From JAVJUS01 sp040220455 (GTDB lineage: Bacteria; Pseudomonadota; Alphaproteobacteria; DSM-16000; Inquilinaceae), in the NCBI GenBank assembly GCA_040220455.1, contig JAVJUS010000107.1:1-64000 (forward strand): 64,000 nucleotides of DNA. Direction: 5' to 3'. This document shows, one piece after another, positions 53,755 to 61,291 of the stretch. A model generated the notes under the pieces. The model searched no databases, was not told the origin of the DNA, and was given only the letters and a program-made list of their open reading frames with translations. Within the stretch, counting starts at the first letter, position 1. Every line of letters starts with the position of its first letter. The translations under genes were made by a program, and so were the position numbers.

Positions 53755-54435
53755 ATGAAGCGGCGCGACGTGGCGCTCGAAAAACTGCGCAGCCTGCTGG
53801 CCGATGGCGGCTATCCGCCAGGCGCGCGCCTGCCGCCGGAGCGCGACCTGTGCGGCATGTTGGGCATCAGCCGCAGCGGGCTGCGCGAGGCGTTCGAGGT
53901 GCTGGAGTCGGAAGGCGCGGTATGGCGCCATGTCGGCAAGGGCACCTATGTCGGCGCCCGCCCGATCGAGACCTCGCGCGACCTCTCCGCGATCCGGGCG
54001 ATGACCAACCCGGCCGACATCATGGAGGTCCGCCTGCTGGTCGAGCCCGGGATCGCCCGCATGGCGGCCCTGCGCGCGAGCGAGAGCGAGATCGCCGAGA
54101 TGCGCCGCTGCGTCCAGAAGCTGGTCCAGGCGACCGAGGCCGAGGTCCTGGAGCGCTGGGACAGCAAGCTGCACGCCACGATCGCCCACTGCGTGCGCAA
54201 CAAGCTGCTGATGGCGCTGTTCGACGCGTTCAACGCCGCGCGCGACGAGACCGCCTGGGGCCAGCTCGGCCGCAAGGCGCTGACTGCCTCTCGGCGACAG
54301 ATCTATACCCGCCAGCACGCCGCCATCGTCGAGGCGATCGCCGCGCACGACGCCGACGCGGCCGAACACGCGATGCGCGAGCACCTGGAGACGCTGCGGG
54401 CCAATCTGCTCTCGGCCGTACCCGCCGGCGCCTGA
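53755..54435 (+). CDS. GntR-family regulator (FCD domain)
   Basis: A 226-residue regulator. The winged helix (LEKLRSLLADGGYPPGARLP, RDLCGMLGISRSGLREAFEV, AVWRHVGKGTYV) is followed by an FCD ligand domain (MEVRLLVEPGIARMAALRAS, WDSKLHATIAHCVRNKLL, QHAAIVEAIAAHDADAAEHA). The ATG follows AGGGGGAGACCGGTCGG, a strong ribosome-binding site. It lies between the gamma-glutamyl genes and the ehuBCD-like operon; CCAAT-N5-ATTGG dyads in the spacer after it are candidate sites for it. Confidence 0.92.
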   Translation: MKRRDVALEKLRSLLADGGYPPGARLPPERDLCGMLGISRSGLREAFEVLESEGAVWRHVGKGTYVGARPIETSRDLSAIRAMTNPADIMEVRLLVEPGIARMAALRASESEIAEMRRCVQKLVQATEAEVLERWDSKLHATIAHCVRNKLLMALFDAFNAARDETAWGQLGRKALTASRRQIYTRQHAAIVEAIAAHDADAAEHAMREHLETLRANLLSAVPAGA

Positions 54436-54481
54436 GGGACGCGACGCGGTCGGCGGGCCGGGATTGCGTCCAATAACGAAT

Positions 54482-54505
54482 CCAATATAAAATTGGTGTC
54501 ATCAA
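54482..54505 (+). promoter_or_regulatory. Operator candidate 1 (CCAAT-N5-ATTGG, overlapping TTGGTGTCATCAA dyad)
   Basis: CCAATATAAAATTGG (54482-54496) is a perfect 5-bp dyad with 5-base spacer, and overlaps TTGGTGTCATCAA (54493-54505), which is a near-perfect TTGxTGxCAxCAA dyad. It lies in an AT-rich patch about 375 bases before the ehuB-like gene and just after the GntR gene. Confidence 0.55.
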
Positions 54506-54578
54506 TTTTTGGAGCAATTGCCCAAATTTAGGGCATCCAGCGATGGAAATCGACTTAGTTGTCCGGAATCAATTGACG

Positions 54579-54593
54579 CCAATCAGTCATTGG
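54579..54593 (+). promoter_or_regulatory. Operator candidate 2 (CCAAT-N5-ATTGG)
   Basis: CCAATCAGTCATTGG, extended by one flanking base pair (G...C), is a second copy of the dyad at 54482, 97 bases downstream (close to nine helical turns). The remainder of the spacer to 54869 is GC-rich with no gene; frames reading through it are Arg/Pro/Gly-rich. Confidence 0.55.
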
Positions 54594-54869
54594 CGCAACA
54601 CTACCGTCGTCGTTCGGATCCTTCGTGGCGTTGCGGCTGCGGCCCGGCGGAGGATCGACACCGGTGCCGCGCGCGGTCGGGGGAGGCCGGATCGCGCGGA
54701 TGCCGGATGGGGAGGAGGGGGCCGTCTTCCCCGGTCATGCGTGCAGCCCCGGCCGGCCCTCGGCCGGGGCGCGCCGCGAGGGGCGGCGCCGCGGGGCCGG
54801 GCGGGGCCCGTCTTCGTCGACCCGGTCGAGTTCGCGCCATCCGCAACCCATCGACGGAGGACCGAAGAC

Positions 54870-55757
54870 ATGACCCGAAAGACCTTCGAGATCGGGCGCC
54901 GCCGGCTGCTGCAGGCGGGTGCCGTCGGGACCCTGGCCGCCACCGCGCTGCCGGGCCTCGCCCGCGCGCGGACCGACAGCCTGGAGGCCATCCGCGAGCG
55001 CGGCTACCTGCTCTACGGCTTCAACGGCGAACGGCCGTACAACTACACCAGCGAGGACGGCTCGCTGGTCGGCTCCGAGATCGCGATCGCGCGCGCCGTC
55101 GCCGCGGAGATCGGGATCGAGGAAGTCCAGGGCGTGGCGATGAACTTCGATTCCTTCATCCCGGCGATCCTGGCCGGGCGGATCGACACCTGCCTGCCGA
55201 TCTTCGTCAAGCCCGAGCGCTGCGAGCTCATCAACTTCGCGACGCCGCACCTGATCGAGGGCCAGTCCTGCATCGTCGCGGCCGGCAATCCGAAGGGCAT
55301 AAACGGCTGGGACGACCTGGTCGCCAAGGACGTGACGGTCGGCCTGATCGCCGGCACCACGCCTAACGAGATCGCCAGGAACGCCGGCGTCGACGAGGCC
55401 AAGATCGTCCGCTTCCAGGACACCACGACCCTGACCGCCGGCATGCGCAGCGGGCGGGTCGACGCCATCGTCGAGGCCTCGAGCACGATCCGCCTGATCT
55501 TCGAGGAGCTCGACCCGGCCGAGTTCGAGCGTGTCGTCCAGTGGTCCAAGCCGAGCGACTACACCGGCTCCATCGAGTTCTTCGCCGCCTATCCGTTCGC
55601 CCGGGACGCCGGCGACCTGCGCGACGCCTTCGACCAGGCGCTGAACACCCTGCGCGCGGACGGCACGGTCGGCGAGCTGACGGCCGAGTACGGCTTCGGC
55701 CCGGCCGACCGCCCCGGCCCCGACGCGCCGACGCTGGAGGAGATCTGCGCCGGCTGA
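54870..55757 (+). CDS. Amino-acid-type ABC substrate-binding protein, EhuB-like (Tat-exported)
   Basis: The ATG at 54870 follows CGGAGGACCGAAGAC, a good ribosome-binding site. The 295-residue product has a twin-arginine signal (IGRRRLLQAGAVGTLAATAL) and an SBP-3 domain (LEAIRERGYLLYGFNGERPY, SLVGSEIAIARAVAAEIG, FDSFIPAILAGRIDTCLPIF, IVEASSTIRLIFEEL). The arrangement PERCELINFATPHLIEGQ then NPKGINGWDDL is typical of EhuB. Ectoine is one possible ligand; polar amines or betaines are others. It heads an operon with two permeases. Confidence 0.85.
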   Translation: MTRKTFEIGRRRLLQAGAVGTLAATALPGLARARTDSLEAIRERGYLLYGFNGERPYNYTSEDGSLVGSEIAIARAVAAEIGIEEVQGVAMNFDSFIPAILAGRIDTCLPIFVKPERCELINFATPHLIEGQSCIVAAGNPKGINGWDDLVAKDVTVGLIAGTTPNEIARNAGVDEAKIVRFQDTTTLTAGMRSGRVDAIVEASSTIRLIFEELDPAEFERVVQWSKPSDYTGSIEFFAAYPFARDAGDLRDAFDQALNTLRADGTVGELTAEYGFGPADRPGPDAPTLEEICAG

Positions 55758-55815
55758 CGCGCGGGCCGCGCCGGACCCGCGCCGCGCCACCCCGACCGCG
55801 CGAGGAGGCTAAGCG

Positions 55816-56475
55816 ATGGACCTCGTCGCTCTCGTCCTGCCGTCGCTGCTGGAGGCGAGCCTGGTCACGCTGCGCGTGACGCTGCAGGCGGGGCTCCTCG
55901 CGCTCGTCGTCTCGCTCGTGGTCGGGGTGTTGCGCGAGGTGCGCAACCCGCTGGTGGCGGTGCCGGTCAGGATCTATGTCGAGTTCTTCCGCGGCACCTC
56001 GGCCTTCGTGCAGATCTACTGGGTCTATTTCGCCCTGCCCCTGATCGGGGTGCGTCTGCCGCCGATCGAGGCCGGGGTGATCGTGCTCGGTCTCAATGTC
56101 GGGGCCTACGGCTCGGAGGTCGTGCGCGGCGCGCTGGAGGCGATCCCGCGGGCCCAGCGGGAGGCCTGCATCGCGCTCAACCTGCCGCCCTGGACCACCT
56201 TCTCGCGCATCCTGCTGCCCCAGGCGATGCTGCGCGTCGTCCTGCCCTTCGGCAACCTGCTCATCGACCTGCTCAAGGGCACGGCGCTGCTCAGCGCGAT
56301 CAGCGTCACCGAGCTCGCCTTCGCCGGCCGCCAGGCGGCGTCCGCCTTCGGCCAGCCGCTGATCATCTTCTCGCTGGTGCTGGTGCTCTATCTCTGCATG
56401 GCGGCGCCGCTGGCCTGGGCGGCCCGGGCGATCGACGCGCGGGTCAGGCGCGCGATTCCGGTGGGGATGGCGTGA
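55816..56475 (+). CDS. Amino-acid-type ABC permease, EhuC-like
   Basis: A 219-residue membrane protein with about five helices and the His/Glu/Gln-permease pattern: VYIEFFRGTS-like VRIYVEFFRGTSAFVQIYWV, GLNVGAYGSEVVRGALEAIP, and the EAA-loop AQREACIALNLPPWTTFSRI with LPFGNLLIDLLKGTALLSAI. The EhuC-like reading rests on its length, the Ehu-type neighbours and the LLKGTAL segment. The ATG at 55816 follows CGAGGAGGCTAAGCG. It overlaps the next permease by 4 bases. Confidence 0.88.
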   Translation: MDLVALVLPSLLEASLVTLRVTLQAGLLALVVSLVVGVLREVRNPLVAVPVRIYVEFFRGTSAFVQIYWVYFALPLIGVRLPPIEAGVIVLGLNVGAYGSEVVRGALEAIPRAQREACIALNLPPWTTFSRILLPQAMLRVVLPFGNLLIDLLKGTALLSAISVTELAFAGRQAASAFGQPLIIFSLVLVLYLCMAAPLAWAARAIDARVRRAIPVGMA

Positions 56476-57131
56476 TGGGCTTCGACCTCGCCTACACGAT
56501 CGACGTGCTGCCGGAGCTCCTGGACGCGACGCTGGTGACGATCCGGCTGGCGCTGCTCGGCTACCTCGTCGCCATGGTGCTGGGCCTCGCCTTCGCCGTG
56601 GCGCGGCTGACCGGCGGGCCGGTGGTCGATCGGGCCGTCTGGGCGCTGACCGAGGCGATCCGGCTGACGCCGCTGCTCGTCCAGCTCTTCTTCGCCTTCT
56701 ACGTCCTGCCGGAGATCGGCATCAAGCTGCCGGCCGAGCCCACCGGCATCCTGGTCATCGGCCTGCACTACGCGACCTACACGGCCGAGGTCTACCGCTC
56801 GGGCATCCGGGCGGTACCGAGCGGGCAGTGGGAGGCGGCGACGGCGCTCAACCTGCCGGCGGGCACGCTGTGGGCGCGCATCGTCCTGCCCCAGGCGGTC
56901 CGGCCGATGGTGCCGGCGCTGGGCAACTACCTCATCCAGCTCTTCAAGGAGGTGCCGCTGCTGTCGACCATCACGGTCTACGAGCTGCTCAACACCGCCA
57001 ACCTCCTGGCGAGCTCCTCCTTCAAGTACCTCGAGACGCTGACGACGGTCGGGCTGATCTTCTTCGCGCTCAGCTACCCGTCGTCGCTTTTCTTCCGGCG
57101 CCTCGAGGCGAAGACCGAGCGTCTGCCGTGA
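56472..57131 (+). CDS. Amino-acid-type ABC permease, EhuD-like
   Basis: A 219-residue permease with about five helices: RLTPLLVQLFFAFYVLPEIG, GLHYATYTAEVYRSGIRAVP, GQWEAATALNLPAGTLWARI and LGNYLIQLFKEVPLLSTITV. It pairs with the EhuC-like subunit as a heterodimer. No ATPase gene follows; the only amino-acid-type ATPase in the window is the EhuA-like gene at 48827-49750 on the minus strand, which probably completes the transporter. Confidence 0.88.
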   Translation: MMGFDLAYTIDVLPELLDATLVTIRLALLGYLVAMVLGLAFAVARLTGGPVVDRAVWALTEAIRLTPLLVQLFFAFYVLPEIGIKLPAEPTGILVIGLHYATYTAEVYRSGIRAVPSGQWEAATALNLPAGTLWARIVLPQAVRPMVPALGNYLIQLFKEVPLLSTITVYELLNTANLLASSSFKYLETLTTVGLIFFALSYPSSLFFRRLEAKTERLP

Positions 57132-57184
57132 CGGACCGCGGCGGACGCCCGCCTCCAACGACGAGACGAACAGGGAGAGGGGAC

Positions 57185-58525
57185 ATGACCGACACGATCA
57201 AGCGCCGGACGGGGCCGACGGCCGGCCGCCGCACGCTGCTCAAGGGCACCGCCGCCGCAGCGGCGACCGTCGCCATGCCGGGCGTCCTGCGCCATGCCCG
57301 CGCGCAGGGCGAGCGGATCACCTTCTGGCAGTACAAGAACCCGCCGGGCTCGGCCGCCATGCTGTATTACGCAGCGGCCGCCGACCGCTTCCAGTCGGCG
57401 ACCGGCGTGCAGGTCGACATCGAGTTCAAGAGCGCGGAAGGCATCGAGCAGGCGGTGGCGGCGGCGGCCAATGCCGGCGAGGGCTTCGACGCGATGCTCT
57501 GGTGGGGCGGCCCGACCGCGCGCAACCAGGCGAGCTTGGGCAACGTCGTCGCGCTGGGCGACCGCTTCTCCGACGAGTTCTGGAGCCATCGCCAGGGCGC
57601 GGCGACCATGCGCTACCAGGGACAGCAGTACGGCGTGCCGTTCGACGTCAGCCCCTGGTTCATGCTCTACAACCGCTCGGTCCTGGCCGACGCGGGCGTC
57701 GATCCGGACATCTTCCCGCCACCGACCGAGGCGCCCATCGAGTGGGGCGCCTTCCTCGACGTGGTCGCGAAGGTCAAGGCGAGCGGCGCGGCGCCGCTGG
57801 CCTGGGCGAACCAGCAGGGCTACTTCAACGAGTGGTACTTCTACAATTTCGAGGGCCAGTCGTTCGACGATCCGCAGTCGATCATCGACATCAATCTCGG
57901 CGAGGGGAGCTGGCAGAACCAGGCGGTCCACGACGCGCTGGGCGCCTATCGCGAGCTCTATCAGGCGGGCGCCTTCGTCGAGGGCGGGGAAGTCGTGCCG
58001 TACGAGCAGCATGTCCGCCAGCTGGCCTCGGGCCAGGCGGCGATGTGCGTCTACTTCGACATGTCGGGCGCGACCTCGGCGACCATCGACGTCTACGGCG
58101 TGGAGAACGTGGGCTTCACCAAGGTGCCCGCCTACCGTCGGGACACGGCGCTGTTCGACTACATCTGCCAGGAGCCCAACGCGCTCTACGTCGCCTCGTT
58201 CTCCTCGAAGCAGGACGCGGCGGTCGCGTGGCTGGAGCACCTGACCAGCGTCGACGAGATGAACGCGTTCGCGGCGGCGACCCAGCAGGGCCCGGCCGAC
58301 GACCGATGGGACCTGGACAACATCTCCAACCCGGCGATCCGCGCGGTGTTCGAGGGCGCGTCGGCCAAGGGGCATCCCTACCCGTACAACTTCGTCACCC
58401 AGGCCCAGTACACCTCGCTGCTGGAGGACGGGATCCTCTACCTGCGCGGCGACATGTCGGCCGAGGAGATCACGGCGAAGTGGGACGAGGTCGACGCCGA
58501 GTACAAGGAGCAGCAGGGCGGCTGA
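57185..58525 (+). CDS. Sugar-type (family 1) ABC substrate-binding protein, Tat-exported
   Basis: The ATG at 57185 follows AGGGAGAGGGGAC. The 446-residue protein has a twin-arginine signal (AGRRTLLKGTAAAAATVAMP, cleaved near ARA-QGERI) and an SBP-1 domain (TFWQYKNPPGSAAMLYYAAA, GVPFDVSPWFMLYNRSVLAD, NEWYFYNFEGQSFDDPQSII, LASGQAAMCVYFDMSGATS). Ligands of this class are sugars, glycosides or polyols. Cognate permeases and ATPase follow at 59414-62509, after an intervening repeat and an amidohydrolase gene. Confidence 0.9.
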   Translation: MTDTIKRRTGPTAGRRTLLKGTAAAAATVAMPGVLRHARAQGERITFWQYKNPPGSAAMLYYAAAADRFQSATGVQVDIEFKSAEGIEQAVAAAANAGEGFDAMLWWGGPTARNQASLGNVVALGDRFSDEFWSHRQGAATMRYQGQQYGVPFDVSPWFMLYNRSVLADAGVDPDIFPPPTEAPIEWGAFLDVVAKVKASGAAPLAWANQQGYFNEWYFYNFEGQSFDDPQSIIDINLGEGSWQNQAVHDALGAYRELYQAGAFVEGGEVVPYEQHVRQLASGQAAMCVYFDMSGATSATIDVYGVENVGFTKVPAYRRDTALFDYICQEPNALYVASFSSKQDAAVAWLEHLTSVDEMNAFAAATQQGPADDRWDLDNISNPAIRAVFEGASAKGHPYPYNFVTQAQYTSLLEDGILYLRGDMSAEEITAKWDEVDAEYKEQQGG

Positions 58526-58539
58526 CCGGCTCCTCCGAC

Positions 58540-58643
58540 TAGAGCATCCTGCGCCCTGACGGGCGCAGACAAGATGCTCTAGGTTGTTGAAGATAGGGCA
58601 ATTTTTTCCGAACTGATGATTTCATCAGTTCGGAAATCGCCCT
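58540..58643. repeat. Double-hairpin dispersed repeat, copy 2
   Basis: The better preserved copy of the element at 8739-8842. First hairpin: AGAGCATC-CTGCGCCC / GGGCGCAG-(ACAA)-GATGCTCT. Linker AGGTTGTTGAAGATA. Second hairpin: TTCCGAACTGATGA / TCATCAGTTCGGAA around a TT loop, with outer GGGC/GCCC arms. It lies 15 bases after the binding-protein stop, inside an operon, where it may attenuate transcription into the amidohydrolase and permease genes. Confidence 0.85.
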
Positions 58644-58710
58644 CGCGGCCCGGGGCTCGCGGCGCCCCGGGCCGCGCCCTTTTTCCGGCCGGCTGCCGCG
58701 GGAGACCGCC

Positions 58711-59445
58711 ATGTATATCGACGCGCACTGCCATATCGGCGACTTCGCCCCGGTCATCACCGGCGGCGACCACGACGAGACCGAGCTGACCGGCGAGCAC
58801 GCGGCCGAGGAGATCCGCTGCGGCGTCTTCTCCGTGCTCGACACGCACGACCACACCGGCGCCAACGAGCGCGCGCGCAAGGCCTGCGAGGCCTCCGACG
58901 GCCGGCTCGTGGCCTACATCTATCTCAATCCCATGGACGTGGAGAGCGCGCTCGCCGAGCTGGAGCGCTGCCGGCAGTTCGATTGCTTCCGCGGGGTCAA
59001 GCTGCACTCCGCCATCGACCAGTACTACCCGTTCATGAAGACGTATTTCCCGCTCTACGAGCGGATCAACGAGCTGCGCCTGCCGGTGCTCTGGCACAGC
59101 GGGACCTCGCCGACCAGCCACCCCCTCCAGATCGCCTATGTCGCCCGCCAGTTCCCGGATTCACCCCATATCCTCGGGCATTTCGGGCTGTCGGACCTGA
59201 CCTGGGAGTGTTTTCCGGCCGCCGATCTGGCGCCCAACATCCATGTCGACACGACGGCCAACCCGATCGTGCCGGTGATGGCCGACTGGATCCGGGAATT
59301 CGGCGCCGAGCGGATGCTCTGGGGCTCCGACTTCCCGTTCTACGACGTCCGCTACGAGAAGCTGAAGGTGGACTGCCTGCGCGTCACCGACCGCGAAAAG
59401 GAGCTGATCGCCGGTGAGAACGCGGCCCGCATCTTCCGCCTCTGA
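58711..59445 (+). CDS. Amidohydrolase-family metal-dependent hydrolase
   Basis: A 244-residue TIM-barrel hydrolase of the Amidohydro_2 type: the metal motif HxH is H6/H8 in YIDAHCHIGDF, with further ligands in RLPVLWHSGTSP, HILGHFGLSDLTW and the terminal Asp in WGSDFPFYD. Relatives act as lactonases, decarboxylases or amidases on small substrates. It is embedded between the binding-protein and permease genes and overlaps the permease by 32 bases, so it is likely to process the imported compound. No signal peptide is present, so it is cytoplasmic. Confidence 0.88.
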   Translation: MYIDAHCHIGDFAPVITGGDHDETELTGEHAAEEIRCGVFSVLDTHDHTGANERARKACEASDGRLVAYIYLNPMDVESALAELERCRQFDCFRGVKLHSAIDQYYPFMKTYFPLYERINELRLPVLWHSGTSPTSHPLQIAYVARQFPDSPHILGHFGLSDLTWECFPAADLAPNIHVDTTANPIVPVMADWIREFGAERMLWGSDFPFYDVRYEKLKVDCLRVTDREKELIAGENAARIFRL

Positions 59446-60370
59446 CGCCTCGACCGACGAGACGGGCGCCAAGCCGGCGCGGCGCCGCCGCCGGGCGCGG
59501 GCGTCGCGGGGCGGCGAGGGGCTCGCCTTCGCGGCGCCGGCGCTGCTCGTCCTCACGGTGATCTTCGCCATCCCGATCGTCCAGACGGCGGGCTTCTCGC
59601 TGACCGACTGGCGCGGCGGCGTGCGCGACGCGAATTTCATCGGCCTGGAGAACTTCGCCCGCGCCTTCTCCGACGAGCGGTTCCTGACGGCGCTCTGGCA
59701 CAACGCCGTGCTGCTGGTCGTCGTGCCGATCGAGGTACTGCTGGGCGCCTTCCTCGCCTCGGTCCTGCGCGAGCGGATCCATGGCTGGCGCGTCTACCGA
59801 TTCCTGGTGATGGTGCCGTGGATCATCTCGATCACCATCGCCGGCTATGTCTGGGTCTTCTTCCTGAGCCCGGGCGGCATCGTCAACGGCGTGCTCGACG
59901 CGGTCGGCCTCGGCCACCTGACCCGGCCCTGGCTGGCCGAGCCCGCCTTCGCCCTGCCGGCGGTGATGCTGGTGCTGGTCTGGCGCGACACGGGCTTCGC
60001 GGCGCTGCTGTTCTACAGCCGCCTGCTGGGTGTCGAGGACAGCATCTACGAGGCCTCTGCGCTCGACGGCGCCAAGCGCTGGCGCCGGCTGATCTTCATC
60101 GAGCTGCCGCTGCTCGCCGGCGCGATCCGGCTGTTCGTCGTGTTGATGTCGATCTGGCTGTTCAGCTTCGTCTTCAACTACGTCTACGTCATGACCGGCG
60201 GCGGGCCCGGCTACGCCTCGACGGTCGTGGAGCTCGAGATCTTCCGCAACGCCTTCCGCCTGTCGCAGATGGGCTACGGCGCCGCGATCTCCGTCATCCT
60301 GCTGGTCATCACCCTGCCGGTGCTGATCGTGCAGGTCCGCCTCCAGCTTCGCTCCAGGAGCCTGTCATGA
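59414..60370 (+). CDS. Sugar ABC transporter permease (MalF/UgpA type)
   Basis: The GTG at 59414 overlaps the amidohydrolase 3' end and gives 318 residues. After a basic cytoplasmic leader (RRRRRARASRGGE) six hydrophobic helices follow, with the typical AIPIVQTAGFSLTDW and the EAA loop YEASALDGAKRWRRLIFIEL. It forms a heterodimer with the next gene product. An alternative start further downstream cannot be excluded, as the first 35 residues are low complexity. Confidence 0.9.
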   Translation: MRTRPASSASDASTDETGAKPARRRRRARASRGGEGLAFAAPALLVLTVIFAIPIVQTAGFSLTDWRGGVRDANFIGLENFARAFSDERFLTALWHNAVLLVVVPIEVLLGAFLASVLRERIHGWRVYRFLVMVPWIISITIAGYVWVFFLSPGGIVNGVLDAVGLGHLTRPWLAEPAFALPAVMLVLVWRDTGFAALLFYSRLLGVEDSIYEASALDGAKRWRRLIFIELPLLAGAIRLFVVLMSIWLFSFVFNYVYVMTGGGPGYASTVVELEIFRNAFRLSQMGYGAAISVILLVITLPVLIVQVRLQLRSRSLS

Positions 60371-61233
60371 CGGCACGCCGCAGCGTCCCGGCGCCCTCGC
60401 CCTGGCGCCAGCGGCTGCGCCGGCTGGCCGACGAGCTGCCGGTGCACCTGTTCCTGTTCCTGCCCAACGCGTCGGTGATCTTCATCGGCTACTACCTGGT
60501 CGCCAACACGCTCAAGCCGACCATCGAGTTCTACCGCTCGGAGTTCGCCCCGCCCTCGACGATCAGCTTCGACGCGCTGGTCCGGGCGGTGGAGAGCGGC
60601 GGCATGCTGCTGGCGTTGCGCAACTCGATCATCCTGGCCGGGGTCAGCACGGCGATCGCGCTCTTCTTCGGCGCCTGCGCGGCCTACGCCTTCTCGCGCC
60701 TGCGCCTGCCGTGGAAGCAGATCCTGTTCGTCGGGATGCTGGTGCCGATGTCGATCTCGCCGATGGTGGTGACGATCCCGCTCTTCGCCCAGATGGCCGA
60801 GCTCGGCCTGATCAACACCTTCACCGGCGGGATCATGATCTATGTCGGGCTGCGCATCTCCTTCGTGATCTACGTCCTCGAGGGCGCCTTCCGCGACCTC
60901 CCGGACGAGATCTTCGAGGCCTCGCGCATGGACGGGGCCAGCAATGTCGGCACCTTCTTCTGGATCCTGCTGCCGATGGCGGCGCCGTCGCTGGCCGCAG
61001 TCGGCCTGTTCTGCGTGCTGGAGACCTGGAACGACCTGCTGATCGGCCTGCTGTTCCTCAGCCGGCCCGAGGTCATCCCGATCACCGCCAACGTGGTGAC
61101 CTTCCAGCAGAAGTTCTCCGCCGATCCGCAGATCATCTTCGCCGGCCTGTTCATGGCCGCCCTGCCGCTGCTGGTCGTCTACACCTTCGCCCAGCGCTTC
61201 TTCATCAAGGGGCTGTCGGGGGCGTTCAAGTGA
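60367..61233 (+). CDS. Sugar ABC transporter permease (MalG/UgpE type)
   Basis: A 288-residue membrane protein with six helices: ALRNSIILAGVSTAIALFFG, AAYAFSRLRLPWKQILFVGM, the EAA loop FEASRMDGASNVGTFFWILL, and the family end AQRFFIKGLSGAFK. It pairs with the MalF-type permease, overlapping it by 4 bases. It belongs to the carbohydrate-uptake class 1 importers. Confidence 0.93.
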   Translation: MTARRSVPAPSPWRQRLRRLADELPVHLFLFLPNASVIFIGYYLVANTLKPTIEFYRSEFAPPSTISFDALVRAVESGGMLLALRNSIILAGVSTAIALFFGACAAYAFSRLRLPWKQILFVGMLVPMSISPMVVTIPLFAQMAELGLINTFTGGIMIYVGLRISFVIYVLEGAFRDLPDEIFEASRMDGASNVGTFFWILLPMAAPSLAAVGLFCVLETWNDLLIGLLFLSRPEVIPITANVVTFQQKFSADPQIIFAGLFMAALPLLVVYTFAQRFFIKGLSGAFK

Positions 61234-61291
61234 GCGGCGTCCCGGCCCGGCCCGTTGTCGGATCATCAGGGGGATCATCGGGGAGCCGATC

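Noticed and set aside
54543..54869. N-terminal extension of the EhuB-like protein
   Set aside because: Arg/Pro/Gly-rich and spans operator-like DNA; the ATG at 54870 has a good ribosome-binding site and is followed directly by a twin-arginine signal.
58540..58643. Remnant of an insertion sequence
   Set aside because: No transposase fragment and no coding sequence within or near the two copies; classed as a non-coding dispersed repeat instead.
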